Notes: a model not told the origin generated them from the sequence alone. DNA of 20,765 nucleotides from an uncultured bacterium (GCA_902826945.1 CADEGS010000051.1:1-20765); one strand, 5' to 3'; shown: positions 1-8,860, numbered from the stretch's first letter. Translations and numbers: made by a program.

Positions 1-407
1 GAGCCGTAGACCTCGTCGGTCGAGACGTGCAGGAAGCGCTGCACCTCGCGCCCGCGCGCGGCGTCGAGCAGCACCTGCGTGCCGGTCACGTTCGTGCGCA
101 CGAAGGGCAGGCCCGACTGGATCGAGCGGTCGACGTGGCTCTCCGCGGCGAAGTGCACGACGTAGAGCGGCCCCTCGCCGCAGGCCTCGAAGGCGCGCTC
201 GACGTCGGCCGGCTCGGTGATGTCGCCGTGCACGAAGGCGTAGCGCTCGCGCGCCTGCAGGCCGGACAGGTTCTCGAGGTTGCCGGCGTAGGTCAGGGCG
301 TCCAGGTTGACGATGCGCCATTCGGGGCGCTCCTCCGCCAGGAGGTGCACGAAGTTGCTCCCGATGAAGCCCGCCCCACCCGTCACCAGGCACGTCGCGT
401 CGCCCAT
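1..407 (-). CDS. rfbB: dTDP-glucose 4,6-dehydratase, N-terminal part (cut by window edge)
   Basis: Extended short-chain dehydrogenase/reductase that converts dTDP-glucose to dTDP-4-keto-6-deoxyglucose, the second step toward dTDP-rhamnose. About 135 residues are visible from an ATG at 407. They show the NAD-binding motif TGGAGFIGSNF near residues 9-19, the family-typical NLDALTYAGNLENL, HFAAESHVDRSI, and the catalytic STDEVYG at the very edge. The YxxxK pair lies beyond the window. The ATG follows the rfbD stop after one base, so the two genes are co-transcribed, with a weak AAAGG upstream. The family is usually about 330-350 residues, so roughly 60% is missing because of the window boundary, not a mutation. 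The DALTYAGNLENL and ESHVDRS signatures separate it from GalE and UXS relatives. Confidence 0.95.
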   Translation of the reverse strand, partial: MGDATCLVTGGAGFIGSNFVHLLAEERPEWRIVNLDALTYAGNLENLSGLQARERYAFVHGDITEPADVERAFEACGEGPLYVVHFAAESHVDRSIQSGLPFVRTNVTGTQVLLDAARGREVQRFLHVSTDEVYG

Positions 408-408
408 G

Positions 409-1326
409 TCAGCCTTTCCCCCCCGTCCGTTCGTGGCGCAGGAACGCCTCCAGCGCCGCGCGCCACGGCGCGAGCCGCTTCCCGCGCAGGCGCCCGAGCT
501 TCGCGCAGTCGAGCGCGCTGTAGGCCGGCCGCGCCGCCGGGCGCGGGAACTCGGCCGTGGTGCACGGATCCACCGGCGTGGCGACGCCGGCGAGCTCGAG
601 CGTCGCGCGCGCGAACGCGTGCCAGCTCGCCTCGCCCTCGCAGGCCGCGTGCCAGATCCCCGGCTCCGCGCGCGCCCAGACGTCCCACAGGGCCGGCGCG
701 AGCTCGAGCGTCGAGGTCGGGCAGCCGACCTGGTCGTCGACCACGCGCAGGCGCTCGCGCTCGGCCGCCAGGCGCAGGATCGTGCCCGGGAAGTGCCGTC
801 CGCGCGGGCCGTAGAGCCACTGCGTGCGCACGACGCGCGTGCCCTCCGGCCAGGCCTCGCGCGCGGCGCGCTCGCCCTCGAGCTTCGTGCGCCCGTACAC
901 GCTGCGCGGCGCGGGCGGGTCGTCCTCGCGGTAGGGCCGGCGGCCCGCGCCGTCGAAGACGAAGTCCGTGCTGACGAGCACCAGCGGCGTGCGCGTCCGC
1001 GCGCAGGCGCGCGCCAGCACGCCGGGCCCCTCGCCGTTCACGCGCCGCGCGCGCTCGGGCTCCTCCTCGGCCTTGTCCACCGCCGTGTAGGCCGCGGCGT
1101 GCAGCACGCCGGCCAGCGGCCCGACGCGCTCGAGCAGCGCATCCAGCGCGCGCTCGTCGCACAGGTCGACCCCGACGTGCGCCACCGCCGGCGCGCCGGC
1201 GGCCGCGGCCACCAGGTCCGTGCCGACGGCCTGCACGCCCTGCGGCGCGTCGAGCAGGAGCTGGCTGCCCAGCATCCCGGCCGCGCCGGTGACCAGCACG
1301 CGCCGCGCTCGCTCGGGGGCGCTCAC
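409..1326 (-). CDS. rfbD: dTDP-4-dehydrorhamnose reductase
   Basis: Reduces dTDP-4-keto-L-rhamnose to dTDP-L-rhamnose, the last step of the pathway. The product is 305 residues, normal for RmlD. It has the nucleotide-binding VTGAAGMLGSQL near residues 11-22, the family hallmark AAAYTAVDKAEEEPE, LVSTDFVFDGAG, the SDR pair in SVYGRTK (Tyr and Lys), and VGCPTST for substrate binding. The start is a GTG at 1326 that overlaps the rfbA TGA as GTGA, implying translational coupling. An open frame continues upstream inside rfbA but is antisense-like in composition and is not part of the gene. The next gene, rfbB, begins one base after this stop. The function is confident; only the start codon choice is inferred. 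Confidence 0.94.
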   Translation of the reverse strand: MSAPERARRVLVTGAAGMLGSQLLLDAPQGVQAVGTDLVAAAAGAPAVAHVGVDLCDERALDALLERVGPLAGVLHAAAYTAVDKAEEEPERARRVNGEGPGVLARACARTRTPLVLVSTDFVFDGAGRRPYREDDPPAPRSVYGRTKLEGERAAREAWPEGTRVVRTQWLYGPRGRHFPGTILRLAAERERLRVVDDQVGCPTSTLELAPALWDVWARAEPGIWHAACEGEASWHAFARATLELAGVATPVDPCTTAEFPRPAARPAYSALDCAKLGRLRGKRLAPWRAALEAFLRHERTGGKG

Positions 1327-2060
1327 CCCGGGTCGCGCTTGTTCGCGCCGCGCTCGGCCACCAGGTTCGAGGCCTTGCGCAGCGAGTCGAAGGTGCCCGC
1401 GTCGGTCCACCAGCCCGCCAGGACCTCGTAGGTCATCGAGCCGTCGCGGATGTACCAGTTGTTGACGTCCGTGATCTCCAGCTCGCCGCGGTCGGACGGC
1501 TCGAGCGTCTTGATCACCTCGAACACGCGCGCGTCGTACATGTAGATGCCGATCACGGCCAGGTTCGAGCGCGGGTGCTTGGGCTTCTCCTCGATCGCGA
1601 CCACCTTCTCGCCGCGCAGCTCGGCCACGCCGAAGCGCTCGGGGTCGTCGACCTCCTTGAGCATGATCTTCGCGCCGCCCTGCTGGGCGCGGAAGTCGCG
1701 CACGGCGCGCGCGATGTTGTTCTCGATGATGTTGTCGCCGAGGATCACGCAGATGTCCTCGCCCGAGGCCCAGTGCTCGCACAGGCCCAGCGCCTCGGCG
1801 ATGCCGCCCTCGCCCTTCTGGTAGGTGTAGTTGAGGTGCTTCAGGCCGAAGTCGGAGCCGTTGCCGAGCAGGCTCAGGAAGTCGCCCGACTTCTTCCCGC
1901 CGGTCACGATGATGATGTCGGTGATCCCGGCCGTGACCAGCGCCTCGATCGGGTAGTAGATCATCGGCCGGTCGTAGACCGGCAGCAGGTGCTTGTTCGT
2001 GATCTTGGTCAGCGGGTAGAGCCGCGTGCCGAGACCGCCGGCGAGGATGACGCCCTTCAT
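1323..2060 (-). CDS. rfbA: Glucose-1-phosphate thymidylyltransferase (short form)
   Basis: Makes dTDP-glucose from dTTP and glucose-1-phosphate, the entry step of dTDP-rhamnose synthesis. The 245 residues contain the nucleotidyltransferase signature LAGGLGTRLYPLT (6-18), the metal-binding LGDN (Asp109), IEEKPKHPRSN (156-166), the sugar-site GELEITDVNNWY (192-203) and WWTDAGT (217-223, Asp220). It is about 45 residues shorter than the classic RmlA of E. coli type, lacking most of the C-terminal allosteric region. Short RmlA-like enzymes are known in other bacteria and archaea, so this is a subfamily feature and not a truncation: the frame ends cleanly and overlaps rfbD. A 77-base gap separates it from the preceding epimerase gene, the largest gap in the sugar cluster, so an internal promoter is possible. 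I see no clear Shine-Dalgarno. Confidence 0.94.
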   Translation of the reverse strand: MKGVILAGGLGTRLYPLTKITNKHLLPVYDRPMIYYPIEALVTAGITDIIIVTGGKKSGDFLSLLGNGSDFGLKHLNYTYQKGEGGIAEALGLCEHWASGEDICVILGDNIIENNIARAVRDFRAQQGGAKIMLKEVDDPERFGVAELRGEKVVAIEEKPKHPRSNLAVIGIYMYDARVFEVIKTLEPSDRGELEITDVNNWYIRDGSMTYEVLAGWWTDAGTFDSLRKASNLVAERGANKRDPG

Positions 2061-2137
2061 CGGTCGTGTGCCTGGGGGGGAACGGTGCGGGAGGTGGATA
2101 CGTTAGGGGCGCCGCGGGCGAGCCGTCCAGCCGCAGG

Positions 2138-3112
2138 CTAGCCGCGCGCCCGCGAGCGCGCCCGCGCGGGGTCGCGCTCGCGGTACCAGGCCAGGAAGCG
2201 CTCCAGGCCCTCGCGCACCTCGGTGCGCGGCTCGTAGCCGAGCTCGGCCTGCGCCTTGGACACGTCGGCGTAGGTCACCGGCACGTCGCCGGGCTGCATC
2301 GGCTTCCGGTCCAGCCGCGGCTCCTCGCCCGTCAGCTCGCCGATCAGGGCCACGAGGTCGGAGAGCGAGATCGTGCGCGACTCGCCCAGGTTGTAGATCG
2401 CGTACCCGCGCGGCCGGTCGATCGCGCGCAGGACGCCATCGACGATGTCGTCGACGTAGGTGTAGTCGCGCCGCGACGAGCCGTCGCCGAAGAACGGGAT
2501 CGGGCGCCCCTCGAGCACGTTGCGCACGAAGCTGTGGATGGCCATCTCGGGCCGCTGGCGCGGGCCGTAGACCGTGAAGAAGCGCAGGCAGGTGACCGGC
2601 GAGCGGTACAGGTGGTGGTGCGTGAAGCACAGGAGCTCGCCCGCGCGCTTGGTGGCGGCGTAGGGCGAGACGGGCCGGTGGATGTCGTCGTCCTCGCGGA
2701 AGGGCACGCGCTCGTTCGTGCCGTACACGCTCGACGAGGACGCGAACACCATGCGCCCGCCGCCCTGCTCGCGCAGCGCCTCGAGCAGGATCTGCGTGCC
2801 GTTGACGTTGACCTCGCAGTAGTGGAGCGGGTCGAGCAGCGAGCGGCGCACGCCGGCCATGGCGGCCAGGTGCAGCACGACGTCGAAGCTCCCGCCGCGG
2901 AACAGCCGCTCGACCAGCGCCTGGTCGCGGATGTCGCCCTCGACCACCTGCGCCTGCAGGTCGCGCACGTTCTCGCGCTTGATGGCCGGGTCGTAGAAGT
3001 CGTTGAAGTTGTCCAGCACGACGACCTCGTCGCCGCGCTCGACCAGCCGCTCGCTCACGTGCGAGCCGATGAAGCCCGCCCCGCCCGTGACCAGGACCTT
3101 CAGCTTGCTCAT
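2138..3112 (-). CDS. NAD-dependent epimerase, probably UDP-glucuronate 4-epimerase
   Basis: Extended SDR of 324 residues, probably interconverting UDP-glucuronate and UDP-galacturonate. It shows TGGAGFIGSHV (9-19), LDNFNDFYDPAIKREN (33-48), HLAAMAGVRRSL (81-92), SSSSVYG, the catalytic YAATK (Tyr151, Lys155) and RFFTVYGPRQRPEMA. The NFNDFYDPxxKR loop and the AGVRxSL and GPRxRPxMA motifs resemble glucuronate epimerases more than GalE, but a UDP-glucose/GlcNAc epimerase cannot be excluded. The ATG at 3112 overlaps the glmS stop as ATGA. It lies two genes downstream of UDP-glucuronate decarboxylase, which would share its UDP-glucuronate substrate. The last ten or so residues are an Arg/Ala-rich tail of no obvious meaning. 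Confidence 0.85.
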   Translation of the reverse strand: MSKLKVLVTGGAGFIGSHVSERLVERGDEVVVLDNFNDFYDPAIKRENVRDLQAQVVEGDIRDQALVERLFRGGSFDVVLHLAAMAGVRRSLLDPLHYCEVNVNGTQILLEALREQGGGRMVFASSSSVYGTNERVPFREDDDIHRPVSPYAATKRAGELLCFTHHHLYRSPVTCLRFFTVYGPRQRPEMAIHSFVRNVLEGRPIPFFGDGSSRRDYTYVDDIVDGVLRAIDRPRGYAIYNLGESRTISLSDLVALIGELTGEEPRLDRKPMQPGDVPVTYADVSKAQAELGYEPRTEVREGLERFLAWYRERDPARARSRARG

Positions 3113-4956
3113 TCGACCGTGACGCTCTTCGCCAGGTTGCGGGGCTTGTCGATGTCGCAGCCGCGCGCCTCGGCCACGTAGTACGCGAACAGCTGCAGCG
3201 GCACGACGTTCAGGATCGGCGCGAGCCAGGGGCCCACGTCGGCGATCGGGCAGCTGCCGTCCGCGGCGTCCAGGCTCTCCTTGTGCGAGCCGACGCCGAT
3301 CACGCCGCCGCCGCGCGCGCGGATCTGCTCGATGTTCTGGCGCACCTTGTCGGCGACGTGGTCGTCCGAGGCGATGACCACGGTCGTCATCCCCGGCTCG
3401 ACCAGCGCGATCGGGCCGTGCTTCATCTCCCCCGCCGGGTAGCCCTCGGCGTGGACGTAGGAGATCTCCTTGAGCTTCAGCGCGCCCTCCAGCGCGATCG
3501 GGTAGTTGATCCCGCGGCCCAGGAACAGGAAGCCCTTCTTGTGCGCGTGCTCCTGCGCCAGGGCGCGCACGCGTGCGACGGCCGCGCGCGTCAGCAGCCG
3601 GTCCAGCTCGCCGCGCACGTGGCTCAGGCGCTCGATCAGCTCCAGCCCCTGCGCGCGGTCCAGCACCCCGCGCGCGCGGCCGAGGCGCACCGCCAGGAGG
3701 TAGGCCGCCACGAGCATGGCCACGAAGGCCTTCGTGCTGGCGACCCCGATCTCCGGCCCGGCGTGGATCAGGAGCGTCCCGCCCGCCTCGCGCACCATCG
3801 TGCTGCCGAGCGAGTTGCAGATCGCGACCGTCGTCGCGCCCCGCTCGCGCGCCAGCCGCAGCGCCGCCAGCGTGTCGGCCGTCTCTCCCGACTGCGAGAT
3901 GCCGAGCGCCAGCGTGCGCCCGGCCAGCACGGGGTCGCGGTAGCGGAACTCGGAGGCGTAGTCCACGTCCACCGGCACGCGCGCCAGCCCCTCGATCAGG
4001 TAGCGCGCCACCCAGCCGGCGTGCAGCGCCGTCCCGCACGCGAGCACCTGGATGCGCTCGACCCCGCGCAGCGCCTCGTCGCCGAAGACCTCGCCCTCGA
4101 GCTGCACGTCGCCGGCCGCGGCGTCCAGGCGGCCGTGCATCGTGCGCGTGACGACGTCCGGCTGCTCGTGGATCTCCTTGAGCATGAAGTGCGGCCAGGT
4201 GCCCTTGTCCGCCTGCTCGGCGTCCCACGTGATCGTGCGCGGCGCGCGCTCGATCACCTGGCCGCGCCCGTCGCGCACGACCAGCCGCCCGGGCGCGAGC
4301 TCGGCCACGTCGCCGTCCTCGAGGAACACGATCTCGCGCGTGTAGGGCAGGATCGCGAGCAGATCGGAGGCCAGCCAGGCGGCGTCCTCGGCGACCGCCA
4401 CGCACAGCGGCGGCCCCTCGCGCGAGCAGGCCATCTCCGGCTCCTCGCCCGGCCGCGCGGCCAGCACCGCGACGGCGTAGTAGCCCTGCACGTAGCGCAG
4501 CGCGGCGCGCAGCGCCTGGTGCAGCGGCACGCCCGGCTTGCGCTCGCGCGCGATCAGGTGCGCCAGCACCTCGGTGTCGGTGTCGGAGCGGAAGGTCACG
4601 CCCTCCGAGGCGAGCTGCGCGCGCAGGAGCTCGAAGTTCTCGATGATCCCGTTGTGCACGACCGCGACACGCCCCTCCTGGTCGAGGTGCGGGTGCGCGT
4701 TCGCGTCGGTGGGCGGCCCGTGCGTGGCCCAGCGCGAGTGCCCGATGCCGACGGTGAGGTCGTCCAGCGCGCCGTCCTCGACCAGCGCCACCAGCTCGCC
4801 GATGCGCCCCGCCTTGCGGCGCACGACGATCGAGCCGGCCCGCACCAGCCCGACGCCGACGGAGTCGTAGCCGCGGTACTCGAGCACGCGCAGCCCCTCG
4901 AGCAGGCCGCGCAGCACGCCCCCCTGGCGGCGGTAGGCTCCCACGATCCCGCACAT
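3109..4956 (-). CDS. glmS: Glutamine--fructose-6-phosphate aminotransferase (isomerizing)
   Basis: Makes glucosamine-6-phosphate from fructose-6-phosphate and glutamine, the first committed step to UDP-GlcNAc for peptidoglycan and surface glycans. At 615 residues it is full length. The N-terminal class II glutaminase domain starts MCGIVGAY, with Cys2 exposed after Met removal, followed by EYRGYDS, GHSRWATHG and HNGIIENF. The first SIS domain (about 290-425) has ACGTALHAG and SQSGETADT (354-362). The second (about 465-600) has FLFLGRGINYP, LEGALKLKEISY and MKHGPIALVE. The C-terminus DKPRNLAKSVTVE is the canonical end. An SD-like AGGGGAG at 4965-4971 sits 8 bases before the ATG, inside the end of the UXS gene, and the stop overlaps the next gene. 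There is no room upstream for a glmS ribozyme. Confidence 0.97.
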   Translation of the reverse strand: MCGIVGAYRRQGGVLRGLLEGLRVLEYRGYDSVGVGLVRAGSIVVRRKAGRIGELVALVEDGALDDLTVGIGHSRWATHGPPTDANAHPHLDQEGRVAVVHNGIIENFELLRAQLASEGVTFRSDTDTEVLAHLIARERKPGVPLHQALRAALRYVQGYYAVAVLAARPGEEPEMACSREGPPLCVAVAEDAAWLASDLLAILPYTREIVFLEDGDVAELAPGRLVVRDGRGQVIERAPRTITWDAEQADKGTWPHFMLKEIHEQPDVVTRTMHGRLDAAAGDVQLEGEVFGDEALRGVERIQVLACGTALHAGWVARYLIEGLARVPVDVDYASEFRYRDPVLAGRTLALGISQSGETADTLAALRLARERGATTVAICNSLGSTMVREAGGTLLIHAGPEIGVASTKAFVAMLVAAYLLAVRLGRARGVLDRAQGLELIERLSHVRGELDRLLTRAAVARVRALAQEHAHKKGFLFLGRGINYPIALEGALKLKEISYVHAEGYPAGEMKHGPIALVEPGMTTVVIASDDHVADKVRQNIEQIRARGGGVIGVGSHKESLDAADGSCPIADVGPWLAPILNVVPLQLFAYYVAEARGCDIDKPRNLAKSVTVE

Positions 4957-4960
4957 GCGC

Positions 4961-5947
4961 TCAGCTCCCCTGGCCGCGCGCCGGCCGCGCCAGCTCCACG
5001 TGCTCGCGGAAGTACGCCAGCGTGCGCCGCAGGCCCTCGTCGAGGTCGATCTGCGGCTCCCAGCCGAGCAGGCGGCGCGCCTTGGCGATGTCGGGCTGGC
5101 GCACCTTCGGGTCGTCCTGCGGCAGCGGACGGAAGTCGATCGCGCTCTTGCCGCCGGTCAGCTCGAGGATCTTCTGCGCGAACTGCAGGATCGTCATCTC
5201 GCGCGGGTTGCCGACGTTGGTCGGCATGACCTCGTCGGAGTGCAGGAGCCGCCAGATGCCCTCGATCAGGTCGTCCACGTAGCAGAACGAGCGCGTCTGC
5301 GAGCCGTCGCCGAAGACCGTCAGCGGCTCGCCGCGCAGCGCCTGCGACATGAAGGCCGGCAGCGCGCGCCCGTCGTTCAGGCGCATGCGCGGACCGTAGG
5401 TGTTGAAGATGCGCACGATGCGCGTCTCGACGCCGTGGTAGCGGTGGTAGGCCATCGTCATGGCCTCCGCGAAGCGCTTGGCCTCGTCGTACACGCCGCG
5501 CGGGCCGACCGGGTTCACGTTGCCCCAGTAGCTCTCGCTCTGCGGGTGCACGAGCGGGTCGCCGTAGCACTCCGAGGTCGAGGCCAGGAGGAAGCGCGCC
5601 TTCTTCGCGTGCGCCAGGCCCAGCGCCTTGTGCGTGCCGAGCGAGCCGACCTTCAGCGTCTGGATCGGCAGCTCGAGGTAGTCGATCGGGCTCGCGGGCG
5701 AGGCGAAGTGCAGGATCGCGTCCAGCCGGCCGGGCACGTGGATGTACTCGGTGACGTCCTGGTGCGCGAAGTGGAAGTCGCCGTCGGCGAAGAGGTGCTC
5801 GACGTTCCGCAGGTCCCCCGTGATGAGGTTGTCCATGCAGATCACCTCGTAGCCCTCGGCCAGGAAGCGCTCGCACAGGTGGGAGCCCAGGAAGCCGGCG
5901 CCTCCGGTGATCAGCACGCGCGGCTTCGCGTTCGTCGTTCGTTCCAT
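4961..5947 (-). CDS. UDP-glucuronate decarboxylase (UDP-xylose synthase) family SDR
   Basis: Extended SDR of 328 residues expected to oxidise and decarboxylate UDP-glucuronate to UDP-xylose in the cytoplasm. Diagnostic motifs are [12 protein letters not shown] (13-24), MDNLITG (38-44), [21 protein letters not shown] (80-100, UXS-typical), STSECYGDP with Glu126, [15 protein letters not shown] with Tyr153 and Lys157, and [10 protein letters not shown]. There is no N-terminal transmembrane anchor, unlike animal UXS1, so it is a soluble bacterial form. It sits 15 bases after the lipoprotein gene and 4 bases before glmS, clearly within the same transcription unit. ATG 5947 precedes the conserved Rossmann motif by a normal distance. 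No UDP-glucose dehydrogenase, the usual source of its substrate, is in the window. Confidence 0.92.
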   Translation of the reverse strand: MERTTNAKPRVLITGGAGFLGSHLCERFLAEGYEVICMDNLITGDLRNVEHLFADGDFHFAHQDVTEYIHVPGRLDAILHFASPASPIDYLELPIQTLKVGSLGTHKALGLAHAKKARFLLASTSECYGDPLVHPQSESYWGNVNPVGPRGVYDEAKRFAEAMTMAYHRYHGVETRIVRIFNTYGPRMRLNDGRALPAFMSQALRGEPLTVFGDGSQTRSFCYVDDLIEGIWRLLHSDEVMPTNVGNPREMTILQFAQKILELTGGKSAIDFRPLPQDDPKVRQPDIAKARRLLGWEPQIDLDEGLRRTLAYFREHVELARPARGQGS

Positions 5948-5962
5948 GGTTGGGGTCGGGCC

Positions 5963-6865
5963 TCAGTTGGGCGCCGTCGGAGGCTCGGGAGCGGCGCGGA
6001 TCGGCTCCGCCTCGGCCTCGCCCGGCAGGCGCCGCCGCATGCTGGAGAAGGTCGCGCGCTCGCCCGCGCGCAGCGACACCTGCACGCCCAGCGCCTCCAG
6101 GCGCGCGTCCTCGACCGCGTCGACCTGCGCGGTGCGCTCGCCGGCCAGCGCCTCCACCGCGCCGACCACCGCCAGCCGCAGCCCGCCGCGCTCGAGCGCG
6201 CTCGGCTCGCGCCCGTCGCCGAGCGGCGCGCTGCCGCCGCCCACGAGCGGCAGGTCGACCGTCTCGCCCGGGCCCAGCTCGACGGCCACGTCGCGGTAGC
6301 GCAAGAGGCCGTTGCGCCGGGACTGGTTCGTCAGGCGCACCAGCTCGTACGACACGCGCCGCAGCACGAACGGGCCCGCCACCGTCTCGTCGTCGCCGCG
6401 CAGCTCGGCCCCGCCGGGCAGCCCGATGACGTCCTCGGGCGTGAGCGTCATGCGCGCGTGCGTCACGTCGAGGAAGCGCACCAGGGGCTCGCCTTCCTGC
6501 GGGTCGCCCACGCGCAGCGCGCCGGCGTCCGAGAGCACGACCGTGGTCGCGTCTCCCTCCCACGAGAGCTCCGCGCGCCCGCCGCCGCGCGTGTGCACCT
6601 CGCTGCCGGCGGCGACCGGCAGCGTCTTGTCCCAGAAGCGCAGCGGGAAGACGTCCAGCGCGCCCGGGCGCCGCACCTCGACCGGGTCGGCGTGGCGCGT
6701 GACGAGCGTCGTCGGGCCCTCGCCCGGCGCCGGGTCGGGCGGCGGCAGGTCGTCCGCCTCGCGCAGCGGCATGGGCGCGGGCGCGCGCTGGCCGCCGCGC
6801 AGCCCCTGGCAGCCCGCCAGGCAGGCGCCGGCGAGGAGCGCCCCGAGCGCCGCGCGGACCCTCAC
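5963..6865 (-). CDS. Putative FecR-like lipoprotein
   Basis: A 300-residue exported lipoprotein of unknown function. The GTG start at 6865 overlaps the accC TGA (GTGA). It gives a short basic N-terminus, a hydrophobic stretch and a lipobox LAGC with Cys19, so lipidation by signal peptidase II is expected. A Pro/Ala-rich linker follows (about 20-55). Residues of about 60-130 contain a pattern like FecR domains: a [16 protein letters not shown] segment followed by alternating beta-strand residues. The second half (about 135-260) is also beta-rich, with no enzyme motif seen. The tail is rich in Pro, Ala and Glu. The FecR likeness is a judgement from residue pattern only. It is co-transcribed with accC before it and UXS 15 bases after it, suggesting a surface or envelope-glycan link, but that is inference. 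Confidence 0.6.
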   Translation of the reverse strand: MRVRAALGALLAGACLAGCQGLRGGQRAPAPMPLREADDLPPPDPAPGEGPTTLVTRHADPVEVRRPGALDVFPLRFWDKTLPVAAGSEVHTRGGGRAELSWEGDATTVVLSDAGALRVGDPQEGEPLVRFLDVTHARMTLTPEDVIGLPGGAELRGDDETVAGPFVLRRVSYELVRLTNQSRRNGLLRYRDVAVELGPGETVDLPLVGGGSAPLGDGREPSALERGGLRLAVVGAVEALAGERTAQVDAVEDARLEALGVQVSLRAGERATFSSMRRRLPGEAEAEPIRAAPEPPTAPN

Positions 6866-8226
6866 GAGCCCATCCTGACCGCGCGGTCGGCGTAGTGGCG
6901 CTCGACGAAGCCCGTGTCGTGCTCGCCGGCGCGGAAGTCGGAGTGCTTGAGGATGCGCCGGTGCAGCGGGATCGTCGTCTTGGGCCCGACGACGATGAAC
7001 TCGTCCAGCGCGCGCAGCATGGTCGCGATGGCCTGGCGCCGGTCGGGCCGGTGCGCGAGCAGCTTGGCGATCATCGAGTCGTAGTGGGGCGGGATCGTGT
7101 AGCCGGAGTAGCAGTGCGAGTCGACGCGCACCGCCGGGCCGCCGGGCGGCACGAACAGGTCGATGCGCCCGGGCGAGGGCTGGAAGTCGCGGTCGGGGTC
7201 CTCGGCATTGATTCGGCATTCGATCGCGTGGCCTTGAACCCGCACGTCCGACTGGCCGAAGCCGAGCGGCTCGCCGCTGGCGATGCGCAGCTGGGCCTGG
7301 ATCAGGTCGATGCCGGTCACCATCTCGGTGACCGTGTGCTCGACCTGGATGCGGGCGTTGACCTCGATGAAGTAGAACTCGCCCTTCTTGTCGAGCAGGA
7401 ACTCGACCGTGCCGGCGTTGTGGTAGCCGGCCTCCTGGGCGATCGCCACGGCGGCCCGGAACATGCGCTCGCGCGTGCGCTGGTCGAGCGCCGGCGAGGG
7501 CGACTCCTCGATCAGCTTCTGGTGGCGGCGCTGGACCGAGCAGTCGCGCTCCCCCAGCGCCAGCACCGTCCCGTGGCGGTCGCCGAGGATCTGGATCTCG
7601 ACGTGACGCGGGTTCTCGACGAACTTCTCGAGGTAGACGGTGTCGTCCTTGAACGCCGCGGCGGCCTCGGCGCGCGCCTGGTGGAAGGCGTTGACCAGGC
7701 TGGGCGCGTTCGAGGCGACGCGCATGCCGCGCCCGCCGCCGCCCGCCGCGGCCTTGATCATGACCGGGAAGCCGATGTCGTGCGCCACGCGCACCGCGGC
7801 GTCCGCGTCGGCCACCGGGCCGTCCGAGCCGGGCACGATCGGGACGCCGGCGCGCACGGCCATCTCGCGCGCGTTGGCCTTGTTCCCCAGCGCCTGGATC
7901 GTCTCGGGGTCGGGGCCGACGAACTGGATGTTGCACGAGCGGCACACCTCGGCGAAGTGCGCGTTCTCGGCCAGGAAGCCGTAGCCCGGCACGATCGCCT
8001 CGACGTCCGCGATCTCCGCCGCGCTGATGATGGCGGGGATGTTCAGGTAGGACTTGGCGCCGGGCGCCGCGCCGATGCAGATCGTCTCGTCCGCCTGGCG
8101 CAGGTAGATCGCGTCGGCGTCCGCCTCGGAGTAGACGGCCACGGTCTCGATGCCGAGCTCGCGGCAGGCGCGCAGGATGCGCTGCGCGATCTCCCCGCGG
8201 TTGGCGATCAGGACACGGCGGAACAT
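6862..8226 (-). CDS. accC: Acetyl-CoA carboxylase, biotin carboxylase subunit
   Basis: ATP-grasp enzyme that carboxylates biotin on AccB for malonyl-CoA synthesis. The product is 454 residues with [13 protein letters not shown] at the N-terminus, GYGFLAEN (81-88), the glycine-rich loop [11 protein letters not shown] (159-169), [17 protein letters not shown] (225-241) and the active-site segment [14 protein letters not shown] (288-301). This keeps Glu288, Asn290, Arg292 and Glu296, matching the E. coli numbering, although the usual Thr and Pro of NTRIQVEHPVTE are Ala and Thr. I chose ATG 8226 because it matches the conserved family start. An upstream GTG at 8259 would add 11 mostly basic residues, and its AAGGAG abuts the codon with no spacer. 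accB ends 49 bases upstream. The stop overlaps the lipoprotein start. Confidence 0.96.
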   Translation of the reverse strand: MFRRVLIANRGEIAQRILRACRELGIETVAVYSEADADAIYLRQADETICIGAAPGAKSYLNIPAIISAAEIADVEAIVPGYGFLAENAHFAEVCRSCNIQFVGPDPETIQALGNKANAREMAVRAGVPIVPGSDGPVADADAAVRVAHDIGFPVMIKAAAGGGGRGMRVASNAPSLVNAFHQARAEAAAAFKDDTVYLEKFVENPRHVEIQILGDRHGTVLALGERDCSVQRRHQKLIEESPSPALDQRTRERMFRAAVAIAQEAGYHNAGTVEFLLDKKGEFYFIEVNARIQVEHTVTEMVTGIDLIQAQLRIASGEPLGFGQSDVRVQGHAIECRINAEDPDRDFQPSPGRIDLFVPPGGPAVRVDSHCYSGYTIPPHYDSMIAKLLAHRPDRRQAIATMLRALDEFIVVGPKTTIPLHRRILKHSDFRAGEHDTGFVERHYADRAVRMGS

Positions 8227-8275
8227 CGCTCGGGGCGCCGCGCGTCGGCGGCGGGACACTCCTTCAAGCTGCCTC

Positions 8276-8770
8276 TCAGCCCCGCCGGTACAGGAACAGG
8301 GGCTGGCCGAACTCCACCGGCTCGCCGTTCTCCACCAGGACCTCGACCACCTCGCCGCGGCGCTCGGCGCGGATCTCGTTCATGACCTTCATGGCCTCGA
8401 TGATGCACACCACCGTGTCCTCGGTGAGGCGCGTCCCGGCCTCGACGAAGGGCTCCGCGTCGGGCGAGGCGGCGCGGTAGAAGGTACCGACCATCGGGCT
8501 CGGGAAGGCCTCGGTGCCCGCCGGCCAGGCGTCGGGCCCCGCGGCCGGCGCACCCGCCGCGGCCGGCGGCGCGGGGAGCGGTGCGGCCGGGGCGGCCCCG
8601 GGCAGGACCTGCACCACCGGCGCCACGGACGACAGGCCGGCCGGCGCCGCGACGGCGCCGCCGCGCTTCAGGTGCACGCGCAGGCCGCGCTTGGAGTCGT
8701 CGATCTCGAGCTCGGAGAGCTCCGCGGCCTCCATGAGGCGCACCAGCTTGCGCAGTTCGGGGAGTTCCAT
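8276..8770 (-). CDS. accB: Acetyl-CoA carboxylase biotin carboxyl carrier protein
   Basis: Carries biotin between AccC and the carboxyltransferase. The 164 residues comprise an N-terminal helical/beta region (1-38, [22 protein letters not shown]), a flexible Ala/Pro-rich linker (about 40-85), and the C-terminal biotinyl domain (about 88-163). The latter has [10 protein letters not shown] and the biotinylation motif EAMKVMNEI with Lys128. The GDxV-type thumb region seen in bacterial AccB appears as [16 protein letters not shown]. It precedes accC in the usual accBC order. No Shine-Dalgarno is visible before ATG 8770. A GC-rich hairpin at 8818-8835 lies between it and the upstream USG-like gene, so accBC may have its own promoter or be partly insulated. 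Confidence 0.96.
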   Translation of the reverse strand: MELPELRKLVRLMEAAELSELEIDDSKRGLRVHLKRGGAVAAPAGLSSVAPVVQVLPGAAPAAPLPAPPAAAGAPAAGPDAWPAGTEAFPSPMVGTFYRAASPDAEPFVEAGTRLTEDTVVCIIEAMKVMNEIRAERRGEVVEVLVENGEPVEFGQPLFLYRRG

Positions 8771-8817
8771 GCGCGGTCGATGGCGGAGCGGGGACAGGAG
8801 GTCGAGGCCGGCAGCGG

Positions 8818-8835
8818 GCGCCGGACGGCCGGCGC
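8818..8835 (-). terminator. GC-rich hairpin after the USG-like gene
   Basis: A perfect 7-bp inverted repeat (GCGCCGG, loop ACGG, CCGGCGC) lies 25 bases downstream of the USG-like stop codon and 48 bases before the accB ATG. There is no T-run on the minus strand. It could be an intrinsic-like terminator, an attenuator, an mRNA-stabilising hairpin, or chance in a 75% GC background. Confidence 0.3.
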
Positions 8836-8860
8836 GGGCGGGGCTCGCCGGCGCGCGCGC

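Noticed and set aside
4957..4960. Possible glmS ribozyme upstream of glmS
   Set aside because: Only four bases separate glmS from the UXS stop, and the upstream sequence is UXS coding sequence, so there is no space for the ribozyme.
3283..5229. Long plus-strand open frame opposite glmS
   Set aside because: It lies antisense to a full-length, motif-complete glmS. Its translation is Arg/Ala/His/Val-rich with no recognisable domain, a usual artefact at 75% GC.
4955..8385. Two further long plus-strand open frames opposite UXS, the lipoprotein and accC
   Set aside because: Both are antisense shadows of well-identified genes and show the same biased composition; no start signals or motifs.
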